Shown piece by piece: positions 1-5,329 of a stretch of 6,130 nt of DNA. The translations under genes were made by a program, and so were the position numbers. This DNA comes from Clostridia bacterium (lineage in GTDB: Bacteria > Bacillota > Clostridia > Oscillospirales > Butyricicoccaceae), in assembly GCA_017560175.1 (NCBI GenBank), contig JAFYOK010000266.1:1-6130 (forward strand). Direction: 5' to 3'. The number at the start of each line of letters is the position of its first letter. The stretch's first letter is position 1. The notes beneath the pieces are model-generated. The model had not been told where the DNA came from, ran no database searches, and saw only the letters and a list, made by a program, of their open reading frames with translations.

Positions 1-2
1 AG

Positions 3-248
3 GAGAACATTCCCCGTCAGCTCTTCGAGATCCCCGTACAGGCAGCCATTGGCGGCAAGATCATCGCCCGTGAGACCGTCCGTGCCATGCGTAAGGACGT
101 TCTGGCCAAGTGCTACGGCGGTGACATCACCCGTAAGAAGAAGCTGCTGGAGAAGCAGAAGGAAGGTAAGAAGCGCATGCGCTCCCTGGGTTCTGTCGAA
201 GTTCCTCAGGAAGCTTTCATGGCCGTTCTGCGCCTGGACGAGAACTAA
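3..248 (+). CDS. lepA: Elongation factor 4 (LepA), C-terminal fragment
   Basis: This is the last 81 codons of LepA, a ribosome-associated GTPase of the translation-factor family that binds the A-site region of the ribosome. The first complete codon is at 3 and the TAA stop is at 246-248; the rest of the gene lies upstream of the window. The visible part is the LepA-specific C-terminal domain: it opens [20 protein letters not shown], continues with [20 protein letters not shown], then a lysine-rich stretch [19 protein letters not shown], and ends [15 protein letters not shown]. These blocks are nearly invariant in the family, so the call is firm. hemW starts 3 bases after the stop, the usual order in Bacillota, which suggests co-transcription. 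Confidence 0.96.
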   Translation, partial: ENIPRQLFEIPVQAAIGGKIIARETVRAMRKDVLAKCYGGDITRKKKLLEKQKEGKKRMRSLGSVEVPQEAFMAVLRLDEN

Positions 249-251
249 TCC

Positions 252-1418
252 ATGCGTTACACCCCTGCAGCACCGATCACTGCGCCTCTGGGGATCTATA
301 TCCATATCCCGTTCTGCAAGCGCAAGTGTGATTATTGCGATTTTTATTCCATCTGCGATTATACCGATAAGCTGATGGACCGTTATCTGGAGGCGCTGAT
401 CGTCCAGATGAAGGATTATTTCAAATACAGCCGCCGCAAGGTCGATACCATCTATATCGGCGGCGGCACGCCTTCGGTCTTTGGCGGCAAGCGCATCGAG
501 AAGCTGCTGCGCGAGCTGAATAAGCTGATCGAACTGATGCCCAATGCCGAAGTGACCGTCGAGGCCAACCCCGAAAGCATCGACGAGCGATTCCTCAAGC
601 ATCTGCGCAGCGCCGGTGTCAATCGTCTGTCCATGGGCATCCAATCGGCCCACGATGATGAACTTCGCGCCATTGGCCGCCTGCATACCTTTGCCGAAGC
701 GGAGGCAGCTTATCACCTCTGCCGCAAGTATATCGGCAACATCTCGGTCGATCTAATCTATGCTTTGGAAGGCCAGACCATGGAGATCTGGATGGACAGC
801 CTGCGTAGGATCTGCGACTTGCAGCCCGACCATATTTCCTGCTATTGCCTCAAGGTAGAGGAGGGAACACCCCTCGACCGCCGCGGCTGCGTGCAGCCGG
901 AGGATGACCTGCAGGCAGATATGTACCTGGAGAGCATCAGGTATCTGGAAAACCGAGGTTATGCCCAGTATGAGATCTCCAACTTTGCCAAGGGCGGCAA
1001 GATCTCGCGTCACAACAGCCGATACTGGGATCTTTCGGAATATCTGGGCCTGGGCTGTGCGGCTCACAGCTTCTATGGCGGCAAGCGATTTGCCTTTGTT
1101 TCCGATATTCATGCTTTCATCGATGGCGTACTGGGCGGCAAGCCGGTGGTCAGCGAGATGGATGATATGGAGTATTGGAACGGCAGCGGCGAGTATGTCA
1201 TGCTCAAGCTGCGCACCGCCGAGGGCATTGATCCCGAACAGTTTGAAAAGCGCTTCGACCAGTCTTTTGCGCCTTATGCAAAGGGGCTGGAAAAGTATGT
1301 ACCTTCCGGTCTGGCTCGCTTCCATAATGGCTATTGGCAGCTGACCCCCGAAGGTTTTCTGGTCTCCAATGCCATCCTCAGCGATCTGCTGGACGGCATT
1401 CTGAACCACGATATGTAA
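252..1418 (+). CDS. hemW: Radical SAM heme chaperone HemW (HemN-like)
   Basis: Encodes 388 residues, the normal HemW length. HemW is a cytoplasmic radical-SAM protein that binds heme and is thought to deliver it to target proteins; it was long annotated as coproporphyrinogen III oxidase. The [4Fe-4S] site is the CxxxCxxC motif at C22, C26 and C29 (IHIPFCKRKCDYCDF). Residue 31 is Phe, where true HemN has a further Cys, which favours HemW. Other family blocks are GGGTPS (70-75), VEANPES (103-109), RLSMGIQS (125-132), DLIYALEGQT, and the C-terminal YEISNFA...SRHNSRYW...EYLGLGCAAHSF region. The ATG at 252 lies 3 bases after the lepA stop; only a weak GA-rich ribosome binding site is seen inside lepA, consistent with translational coupling. 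A hairpin terminator follows. HemW is often misnamed HemN; the oxidase activity is not inferred here. Confidence 0.95.
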   Translation: MRYTPAAPITAPLGIYIHIPFCKRKCDYCDFYSICDYTDKLMDRYLEALIVQMKDYFKYSRRKVDTIYIGGGTPSVFGGKRIEKLLRELNKLIELMPNAEVTVEANPESIDERFLKHLRSAGVNRLSMGIQSAHDDELRAIGRLHTFAEAEAAYHLCRKYIGNISVDLIYALEGQTMEIWMDSLRRICDLQPDHISCYCLKVEEGTPLDRRGCVQPEDDLQADMYLESIRYLENRGYAQYEISNFAKGGKISRHNSRYWDLSEYLGLGCAAHSFYGGKRFAFVSDIHAFIDGVLGGKPVVSEMDDMEYWNGSGEYVMLKLRTAEGIDPEQFEKRFDQSFAPYAKGLEKYVPSGLARFHNGYWQLTPEGFLVSNAILSDLLDGILNHDM

Positions 1419-1422
1419 AAGA

Positions 1423-1452
1423 AAAACCGGACTTCGTAAGAAGTCCGGTTTT
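1423..1452. terminator. Bidirectional intrinsic terminator between hemW and the repeat protein
   Basis: A perfect hairpin has arms 1423-1435 and 1440-1452 (AAAACCGGACTTC and its reverse complement) around a 4-base GTAA loop. On the + strand the arm ends in TTTT, followed by ATTATTTG. On the - strand the hairpin is followed by TTTTTCTTTT, an even better T tract. It lies 5 bases after the hemW stop and 18 bases from the stop of the convergent gene at 1470, so it can end both transcripts. Confidence 0.93.
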
Positions 1453-1469
1453 ATTATTTGTGTCTGATT

Positions 1470-2291
1470 TTACAGCTTGGCGCCGCACTTGTTGCAGAAG
1501 GTGTGTTCTGCATCATTCTCGGCCTGACAGTTGGGGCAGACCTTGGTTGTAGCGATCTCGATGACAGTTTCTTCTTCGTCAGATTCTTCAGCACAATGGC
1601 CGCAGCAGCATTCATGCTCTTCACCCTCATGGTGACCGCAGCAGCATTCGTGTTCTTCGCCCTCGTGGTGGCCGCAGCAGCATTCGTGTTCTTCGCCCTC
1701 GTGGTGGCCGCAGCAGCATTCATGTTCTTCGCCCTCGTGGTGGCCGCAGCAGCATTCGTGCTCTTCACCTTCGTGGTGGCCGCAGCAGCATTCGTGTTCT
1801 TCGCCTTCATGGTGGCCGCAGCAGCACGAACACTCGGACTCTTCAGCCTCCGCTTCGACGATCTCCAGCTTTACACCGCAGTTCTTGCAGAAGCAGGCAT
1901 CCAGATGATTGACGGTGCCGCACGCCTGGCATACCTGGCCGGCAGCAGCTTCACGCTTGGTCTTCAGTTCATTGAGCTGCGCTTTCAGCTTGGCGATCTC
2001 TTCGGTGTATTCCTGGATGGTGGTGCAGAGGACAACGGCATCTTCATCCAGCTGTTCGCCCTGGGTATAGAGGTTCCAGTAATATTCACCCAGACGGATC
2101 TTCAGTTCGTTGATCGATGTATTGGTCGAGGAGATCTGGCCGTTGAGTTTGCCGATTTCCAGCAGTTCGCCGGTCTTGTCCGCAACATTCTTTGCCAGCT
2201 CGCCGCCGATCTCGGTTGCGCTTCTGGCCAGTTCTGCAGCCTGGTCGGTGACGACCTTTGCCAGTTCAGTCAGTTTGTCGATAAAAGCCAT
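1470..2291 (-). CDS. Zinc-ribbon protein with tandem CCCGHHEGEEHE metal-binding-like repeats
   Basis: Encodes 273 residues; function unknown. Residues 1-115 form a charged, heptad-like helical region (KLTELAKVVTDQAAELARSA, later EEIAKLKAQLNELKTKREAA), probably a coiled coil. Then comes a zinc-ribbon-like pair, CQAC (121-124) and CKNC (135-138). Residues 154-233 hold seven CCCGH units with a 12-residue period (ECCCGHHEGEEH), giving 23 Cys and 19 His alternating with Glu. The C-terminus is a second ribbon-like pair, CPNC (252-255) and CNKC (266-269). There is no signal peptide or membrane segment, so it is probably cytoplasmic. I infer binding of several metal ions (Zn, Cu, Ni or similar) or a thiol-rich role; neither is shown. 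The ATG at 2291 is chosen because AGGAGGT-type pairing sits 7-8 bases upstream; a TTG-initiated extension to 2339 would begin beside the -10 box and is rejected. It is a single gene with its own promoter and terminator. Confidence 0.9.
   Translation of the reverse strand: MAFIDKLTELAKVVTDQAAELARSATEIGGELAKNVADKTGELLEIGKLNGQISSTNTSINELKIRLGEYYWNLYTQGEQLDEDAVVLCTTIQEYTEEIAKLKAQLNELKTKREAAAGQVCQACGTVNHLDACFCKNCGVKLEIVEAEAEESECSCCCGHHEGEEHECCCGHHEGEEHECCCGHHEGEEHECCCGHHEGEEHECCCGHHEGEEHECCCGHHEGEEHECCCGHCAEESDEEETVIEIATTKVCPNCQAENDAEHTFCNKCGAKL
1599..1826 (-). repeat. 36-bp in-frame tandem repeat, six full copies plus a partial copy
   Basis: Six consecutive 36-base units run 1599-1634, 1635-1670, 1671-1706, 1707-1742, 1743-1778 and 1779-1814, followed by a 12-base partial unit to 1826. 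On the - strand each full unit encodes the same 12 residues, CCCGHHEGEEHE in circular order. The units differ only at synonymous third positions (GGC/GGT, CAC/CAT, GAA/GAG). Units 2 and 3 differ at just one base. It is a coding minisatellite rather than a CRISPR: there are no spacers. Confidence 0.95.
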
Positions 2292-2298
2292 GAATAAT

Positions 2299-2304
2299 AC
2301 CTCC
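2299..2304 (-). promoter_or_regulatory. Ribosome binding site of the repeat protein
   Basis: The - strand reads GGAGGT here, 7 bases before the ATG at 2291-2289. It decides the start: no comparable site precedes the upstream TTG at 2339. Confidence 0.9.
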
Positions 2305-2327
2305 GAACATATAATGATTATGACTCT

Positions 2328-2356
2328 ATTATACAACAAAGTTGGAAAAATGTATG
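2328..2356 (-). promoter_or_regulatory. Promoter of the repeat protein gene
   Basis: On the - strand a perfect -10 box TATAAT occupies 2333-2328. At a 17-base spacing the -35 position (2356-2351) reads CATACA, a 3 of 6 match to TTGACA. The predicted 5' leader is about 30 bases. The weak -35 leaves room for an activator or a low basal level. It lies back to back with the tcdA promoter. Confidence 0.65.
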
Positions 2357-2416
2357 CAGGAATTTGTGAATCTTTTTAGCATTTTTTAGATTTTATCTGC
2401 CCGTCTGCCCAAACCG

Positions 2417-2446
2417 TTGACAGACAGGGTTTCTTTTGGGTATGAT
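2417..2446 (+). promoter_or_regulatory. Sigma-A type promoter of tcdA
   Basis: A perfect -35 TTGACA at 2417-2422 is followed, after 18 bases, by TATGAT at 2441-2446 (5 of 6 to TATAAT). An AT-rich tract with runs of T lies just upstream (about 2370-2397) and could act as an UP element. The start point would be near 2453, giving a leader of about 25 bases before the ATG at 2477. Confidence 0.82.
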
Positions 2447-2463
2447 AAAAGACAGAGAAAAGA

Positions 2464-2468
2464 AAGGA
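2464..2468 (+). promoter_or_regulatory. Ribosome binding site deciding the tcdA start
   Basis: AAGGA at 2464-2468 lies 8 bases before the ATG at 2477. It overlaps an in-frame upstream ATG at 2468, which would have no usable spacing, so 2477 is preferred. Confidence 0.7.
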
Positions 2469-2476
2469 TGGATCGT

Positions 2477-3187
2477 ATGGACAGAGAAAGATACAGCCGT
2501 ATGGAAATGTTGGTGGGAGCAGAGGCCGTGGATAAACTGCGTGGCAGCCACGTTCTGGTCTGTGGTGTCGGCGGCGTTGGCTCCTATATCTGCGAGGCAC
2601 TGGCTCGCGGCGGCGTTGGCAGACTGACCCTTTTGGATTTTGATACCGTTTCCCGTTCCAATATCAACCGTCAGCTGGTGGCATTGGAAAGCACCGTTGG
2701 CATGAAGAAGACCGAGGTCATGGCGGCACGTATTCGCGAGATCGATCCGTCCACACGGGTAGAGGTACTGGATCTTTTCCTGTCGCCCGAAAATACCCCG
2801 GCCATTCTGGAGCAGGGATTTGACTATATTGCCGATGCCATCGACTCGGTACCTTCCAAGCTCTTCCTCATCGAAGAGGCACACCGTCGCGGCATCCCTA
2901 TGATCTCTTCCATGGGTACAGGCAACAAGCTGGACCCCACCCGTCTGTGCATTGCCGATATTTCCAAAACATCGGTCTGTCCGCTGGCCAAGAAGGTGCG
3001 TGTTGAGCTGCGCAAAAAGGGCATCAACCATCACAAGGTGCTGTTCAGCGAGGAGCTGCCCATCACGCCCAATGTGCCCGAAGGAGAACGTATCGTTCCC
3101 GGTTCTGTCAGCTTTGTGCCCTCGGCGGCAGGCCTCATCATTGCAGGTGAGATCATCAAGGATCTGATCGGATATAACCATAGATAA
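2477..3187 (+). CDS. tcdA: tRNA threonylcarbamoyladenosine dehydratase (TcdA/ThiF-MoeB superfamily)
   Basis: Encodes 236 residues of the E1-like HesA/MoeB/ThiF superfamily. TcdA uses ATP to convert the t6A base at position 37 of ANN-decoding tRNAs to its cyclic form (ct6A). The Rossmann nucleotide loop is GVGGVGS (30-36), followed by LLDFDTV (52-58), the adenylation-site block SNINRQ (61-66) with R65, the lysine-bearing VGMKKTE (74-80), and ADAIDS (119-124). The opening RERYSRMEMLVG resembles the RFSR-E-L-G start of TcdA proteins. No thiS, moaD or other sulfur-carrier gene is nearby, so ThiF or MoeB is less likely, though not excluded. The ATG at 2477 is preferred over the in-frame 2468 ATG because of ribosome binding site spacing; a TTG at 2417 lies in the -35 box. 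It is a single gene closed by the hairpin at 3191-3222. Confidence 0.88.
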   Translation: MDRERYSRMEMLVGAEAVDKLRGSHVLVCGVGGVGSYICEALARGGVGRLTLLDFDTVSRSNINRQLVALESTVGMKKTEVMAARIREIDPSTRVEVLDLFLSPENTPAILEQGFDYIADAIDSVPSKLFLIEEAHRRGIPMISSMGTGNKLDPTRLCIADISKTSVCPLAKKVRVELRKKGINHHKVLFSEELPITPNVPEGERIVPGSVSFVPSAAGLIIAGEIIKDLIGYNHR

Positions 3188-3190
3188 ATC

Positions 3191-3222
3191 AAAGCGCCTT
3201 CCGTAAGTTCGGAAGGCGCTTT
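3191..3222. terminator. Intrinsic terminator between convergent tcdA and the amidase gene
   Basis: A perfect 13-bp hairpin has arms 3191-3203 (AAAGCGCCTTCCG) and 3210-3222 around the loop TAAGTT. It starts 3 bases after the tcdA stop and runs into TTTTCTTATT on the + strand. On the - strand it follows the amidase stop (3225) by 2 bases, with a weaker T-rich tail (TTTGATTTAT), so it probably serves both genes but is better for tcdA. Confidence 0.92.
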
Positions 3223-3224
3223 TC

Positions 3225-3899
3225 TTATTCTTCATTCAACAGGATAGAGGCGATGCCATCGGCAATGGCGCGAGCGTAGGCATCGTGGTGGGTATCCAGC
3301 AACCGATTGTCCTCGGGGCTTGAGATAAATCCAAGTTCCACAAGGCAGGAGGGCATATCGGTATTGCCAAGCACATAGTAATTGGTATTGGGATTTTTGG
3401 CCGTACCGCTGCGGACACCGCGGTCATCGGACAGGCCAACGGTACGGAGATTTTGCAGGATGGTTTCAGCCAGAATCTTATCGGGGGCAGGCTTGCCCGA
3501 AGGAATCCAGATTTCGACGCCTGCTGCATCACTTTCGGCGCTGTTACGGTGGAGGGAAACAAAGAGGTCGGCACGGAAGTCGTTGGCCGCCTTGCAGCGC
3601 TGCTGCAGGGTAAGAGCTGTATCTTCACGACGGGTCAGCAGGACTTCGATATCGGGGTAATCGGTACGGAGATAATTTTCTACGGCCAGCGCAAGGGAGA
3701 GATTGTCTTCCGATTCCCATCGGCTGCCGTCAAGGTCGGTGGCACCGGGGTCGCTTCCGCCATGTCCGGCATCGATGCAGACACGCAGCAGACCATCGCT
3801 TCGGTAGTCAGGGGCAGAAGTGTAGCTATGCCACAGCCACAGGCCGCAGGCACAGAGCAGCAATAGGGAAAGCAGCCGCAACCGGTGTCGGTATTTCAT
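3225..3899 (-). CDS. N-acetylmuramoyl-L-alanine amidase (Amidase_3), N-terminally anchored
   Basis: Encodes 224 residues. Amidase_3 enzymes are zinc hydrolases that cut the bond between N-acetylmuramic acid and L-alanine in peptidoglycan. Zinc ligands are visible as H46 in CIDAGHGGSDPGA, E62 in the WESEDNL block, and H117 in FVSLHRNS; the catalytic Glu is E188 in CLVELGFISS. Residues 1-26 are a basic start (KYRHRLR) and a hydrophobic segment, a signal peptide or anchor; LCAC (15-18) is a poor lipobox candidate, so a lipoprotein is possible but unsure. There is no SPOR, SH3 or LysM domain: one catalytic domain fills the rest. Size and layout resemble CwlD, the spore-cortex amidase, but general cell-wall amidases look alike, so no symbol is given. 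The start has a near-perfect AAAGGAGG site. It is a single gene convergent with tcdA. Confidence 0.93.
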   Translation of the reverse strand: MKYRHRLRLLSLLLLCACGLWLWHSYTSAPDYRSDGLLRVCIDAGHGGSDPGATDLDGSRWESEDNLSLALAVENYLRTDYPDIEVLLTRREDTALTLQQRCKAANDFRADLFVSLHRNSAESDAAGVEIWIPSGKPAPDKILAETILQNLRTVGLSDDRGVRSGTAKNPNTNYYVLGNTDMPSCLVELGFISSPEDNRLLDTHHDAYARAIADGIASILLNEE

Positions 3900-3906
3900 G
3901 GGAAAG

Positions 3907-3914
3907 CCTCCTTT
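3907..3914 (-). promoter_or_regulatory. Ribosome binding site of the amidase gene
   Basis: The - strand reads GAAAGGAGG across about 3915-3907, 7 bases before the ATG at 3899. It supports this start and a good translation rate. Confidence 0.9.
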
Positions 3915-3932
3915 CGGGATGGGGATGCTTTG

Positions 3933-3938
3933 ATTATA
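3933..3938 (-). promoter_or_regulatory. Putative -10 box of the amidase gene
   Basis: The - strand has a perfect TATAAT at 3938-3933, preceded by GACAAGGGCAG. The -35 position at 17 bases is a T run (TTTTTT), only a 2 of 6 match to TTGACA, so the promoter may depend on an activator, or another sigma factor may be used. The leader would be about 28 bases. Confidence 0.55.
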
Positions 3939-3993
3939 CTGCCCTTGTCATTAAGAAAAAAGAGGGGAATCTTTTAATTTTCTTTGAATGTAT

Positions 3994-4030
3994 AAAAAGA
4001 TTCCATGCCGCAGGGAAACAGCATGGAATC
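3994..4030 (-). terminator. Intrinsic terminator of the EIIC-like gene
   Basis: A perfect 10-bp inverted repeat GATTCCATGC / GCATGGAATC (3999-4008 and 4021-4030) surrounds a 12-base loop. Read on the - strand it is followed by TTTTT (3998-3994). It lies 27 bases after the stop of the gene at 4058, separating that gene from the amidase promoter. Confidence 0.87.
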
Positions 4031-4057
4031 AGAGAAAGGAGAAAGGGAAATATTTAC

Positions 4058-5071
4058 TTATGCATGGATCTTCATGTCACCGCTCTTGACCCAGCCGATC
4101 TTGCGCATCCAGTGGTCGACGGCCAGAGAGATGACGACGGGGAGGACAACGTGAACCAGCAGCATGGTCAGCAGAACAGGTGTGGAACCATGGGTGGAAG
4201 CCATGTCGGCATACATACCAAACTGACCGACCAGACCGCTTGTGCCCATGCCCGAACCGGCAGGGCCGTTGGTCATGTGGAAAACAGCGGAGGAGAGGGC
4301 ACCGGTGATGCCGCTGGCGATGGTGGGGGCGATCCAGATGCGGGGATTACGCATGATATTGGGAACCTGCAGCATGGAAGTACCCAGACCCTGAGAAATC
4401 AGGCCGGAGAAGCCGTTGTCACAATAGCTGATGACGGCAAAGCCGATCATCTGCGCCGAGCAGCCTGCGGTAGCTGCGCCGCCGGCCAGACCCGACAGAC
4501 CCAGCATGATGCAGAGAGCAGCCGAGCTGATGGGCATGGTCAGTACCATACCGACCACAATGCCGACGATCGCACCCATGGGCAGAGGGGCCATGGTGGT
4601 GGCGGTGTTGATGATCTCGCCCAGCCAGTTCATGAACTGGCTGACGTAGGGGCCGAACCATGCAGCTACCAGACCGCCGCCGACGATGGTGACGATGGGG
4701 GTGACAATGATATCGACGGGAGTGCGCTTGGAGACCAGGCAGCCCAGCTCACAGCCAATGACCGCACCGACATAGGCACCAACAGGGCCGCCGGCCTGAT
4801 AACCGACCGCACCGCAGGCGGCACAGGAATAGATGACCAGTGCAGGTGCCTTGAGACCATGGGCGATGGCAACACCGATGGCTGCACCGACAACGGGGGA
4901 GGAGGCAGCCAGAACCCCGGTGACCGACGACAGGAAGGACAGAGAGGGGATCTTGGCCAGCTGGGAAATAATCAGACCGATGATGAGGGAGGCGAACAGA
5001 CCCAGCGCCATGGCACTGGTGGCATCGACCAGATAGCGCTTAAAGGGGCCGGAAGTTTCTTTCTTGGGCAT
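4058..5071 (-). CDS. PTS_EIIC_2 / PfoR-like integral membrane protein (putative transporter)
   Basis: Encodes 337 residues from the ATG at 5071, or 341 from an ATG at 5083. It is very hydrophobic and glycine-rich, with roughly eight to ten membrane segments; the first spans about residues 17-35 after a short basic start (MPKKETSGPFKRY). The blocks LGTSMLQVPN followed by IMRNPRIWIAPTIASGITG (from about 229) and GMGTSGLVGQFG (274-285) match my memory of the EIIC-like PTS_EIIC_2 family, which includes PfoR, described as affecting perfringolysin O expression in Clostridium perfringens. No IIA, IIB or phosphorylation-site domain is fused or adjacent, so a sugar PTS role is not established and the substrate is unknown. 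The 5071 start fits the hydrophilic leader and has an AGAAAGAG tract 12 bases upstream; at 5083 that tract abuts the ATG. A single gene with its own promoter, operator-like repeat and terminator. Confidence 0.82.
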   Translation of the reverse strand: MPKKETSGPFKRYLVDATSAMALGLFASLIIGLIISQLAKIPSLSFLSSVTGVLAASSPVVGAAIGVAIAHGLKAPALVIYSCAACGAVGYQAGGPVGAYVGAVIGCELGCLVSKRTPVDIIVTPIVTIVGGGLVAAWFGPYVSQFMNWLGEIINTATTMAPLPMGAIVGIVVGMVLTMPISSAALCIMLGLSGLAGGAATAGCSAQMIGFAVISYCDNGFSGLISQGLGTSMLQVPNIMRNPRIWIAPTIASGITGALSSAVFHMTNGPAGSGMGTSGLVGQFGMYADMASTHGSTPVLLTMLLVHVVLPVVISLAVDHWMRKIGWVKSGDMKIHA

Positions 5072-5096
5072 TTGTATACACATCTCTTTCTTTTTA

Positions 5097-5132
5097 TTAC
5101 AGGTGCGCGAGCAGGTGTCTTGTCACCTGTAA
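5097..5132. promoter_or_regulatory. Nested inverted repeat, candidate operator or leader hairpin of the EIIC-like gene
   Basis: TTACAGGTG (5097-5105) and CACCTGTAA (5124-5132) form a perfect 9-bp inverted repeat. A second CAGGTG at 5112-5117 also pairs with CACCTG (5124-5129) across TCTTGT, so two mutually exclusive hairpins are possible. The inner repeat coincides with the predicted start point of the - strand extended -10 promoter, the usual place for a repressor site. It could be a DNA operator or an RNA structure in the leader. Confidence 0.62.
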
Positions 5133-5135
5133 AGC

Positions 5136-5144
5136 AGTATAGCA
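5136..5144 (-). promoter_or_regulatory. Extended -10 promoter of the EIIC-like gene
   Basis: The - strand reads TGCTATACT (5144-5136), an extended -10 (TGn plus TATACT, 5 of 6 to TATAAT). No good -35 is seen at 16-18 bases, as is common for extended -10 promoters. The predicted start near 5128-5130 falls inside the inverted repeat, leaving a leader of about 45-60 bases. Confidence 0.62.
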
Positions 5145-5217
5145 CAGATCGGCTTGTGATGGAAGAGGAAAAGGCAAAAAATATGACGGGATTTGCCTAT
5201 GGATTTCTCATGCTTTA

Positions 5218-5228
5218 TGATATATAAT
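5218..5228 (+). promoter_or_regulatory. Putative promoter of the phosphodiester glycosidase gene
   Basis: The sequence TGATATATAAT holds TATAAT at 5223-5228 and an overlapping extended -10 reading (TGA plus TATATA). The -35 position is poor (TGGATT at 17 bases). It is the only good -10 upstream of the ATG at 5330 and would give a leader of about 95 bases, in which I see no clear structure. Confidence 0.4.
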
Positions 5229-5317
5229 ACAAAAATACGATTTTTTCAGCGGATATGGAACAAATGCCTTGCGCCTGCCGTCTGAAAAAAGCAGAACCAC
5301 AAGCATTGTCCCCGGCG

Positions 5318-5324
5318 AAAGGAG
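5318..5324 (+). promoter_or_regulatory. Ribosome binding site of the phosphodiester glycosidase gene
   Basis: AAAGGAG lies 5 bases before the ATG at 5330 and fixes this start, which is also directly followed by a signal peptide. Confidence 0.88.
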
Positions 5325-5329
5325 AATCC

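Noticed and set aside
753..1409. 218-residue - strand open frame opposite hemW
   Set aside because: It is antisense to conserved HemW blocks, with no ribosome binding site and no recognisable motif.
1599..1826. Regular 36-base repeats suggesting a CRISPR array
   Set aside because: The units are directly adjacent with no spacers, and the period is a whole number of codons inside a coding frame.
1458..2297. Long + strand open frame with a hydrophobic Ala/Phe/Val repeat that looks like a membrane protein
   Set aside because: It is the antisense image of the Cys/His repeat gene: TGC codons read backwards give GCA (Ala). It has no ribosome binding site or promoter, and the - strand gene has both plus zinc-ribbon motifs.
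2393..3235. 280-residue - strand open frame opposite tcdA
   Set aside because: It is an antisense shadow of a gene with clear ThiF-family motifs; it reads through the 3191-3222 terminator and overlaps the amidase stop region, and has no ribosome binding site.
4064..5227. 387-residue + strand open frame rich in Asp, Gly and His
   Set aside because: It is the antisense of the EIIC-like gene; the composition is typical of a reversed membrane protein, it matches no family I recognise, and it runs through the opposite gene's terminator-proximal end and promoter.
5084..5329. Possible small gene or riboswitch in the divergent intergenic region
   Set aside because: Short frames here lack ribosome binding sites. 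Apart from the inverted repeat and the two promoter candidates I found no conserved riboswitch-like helices.
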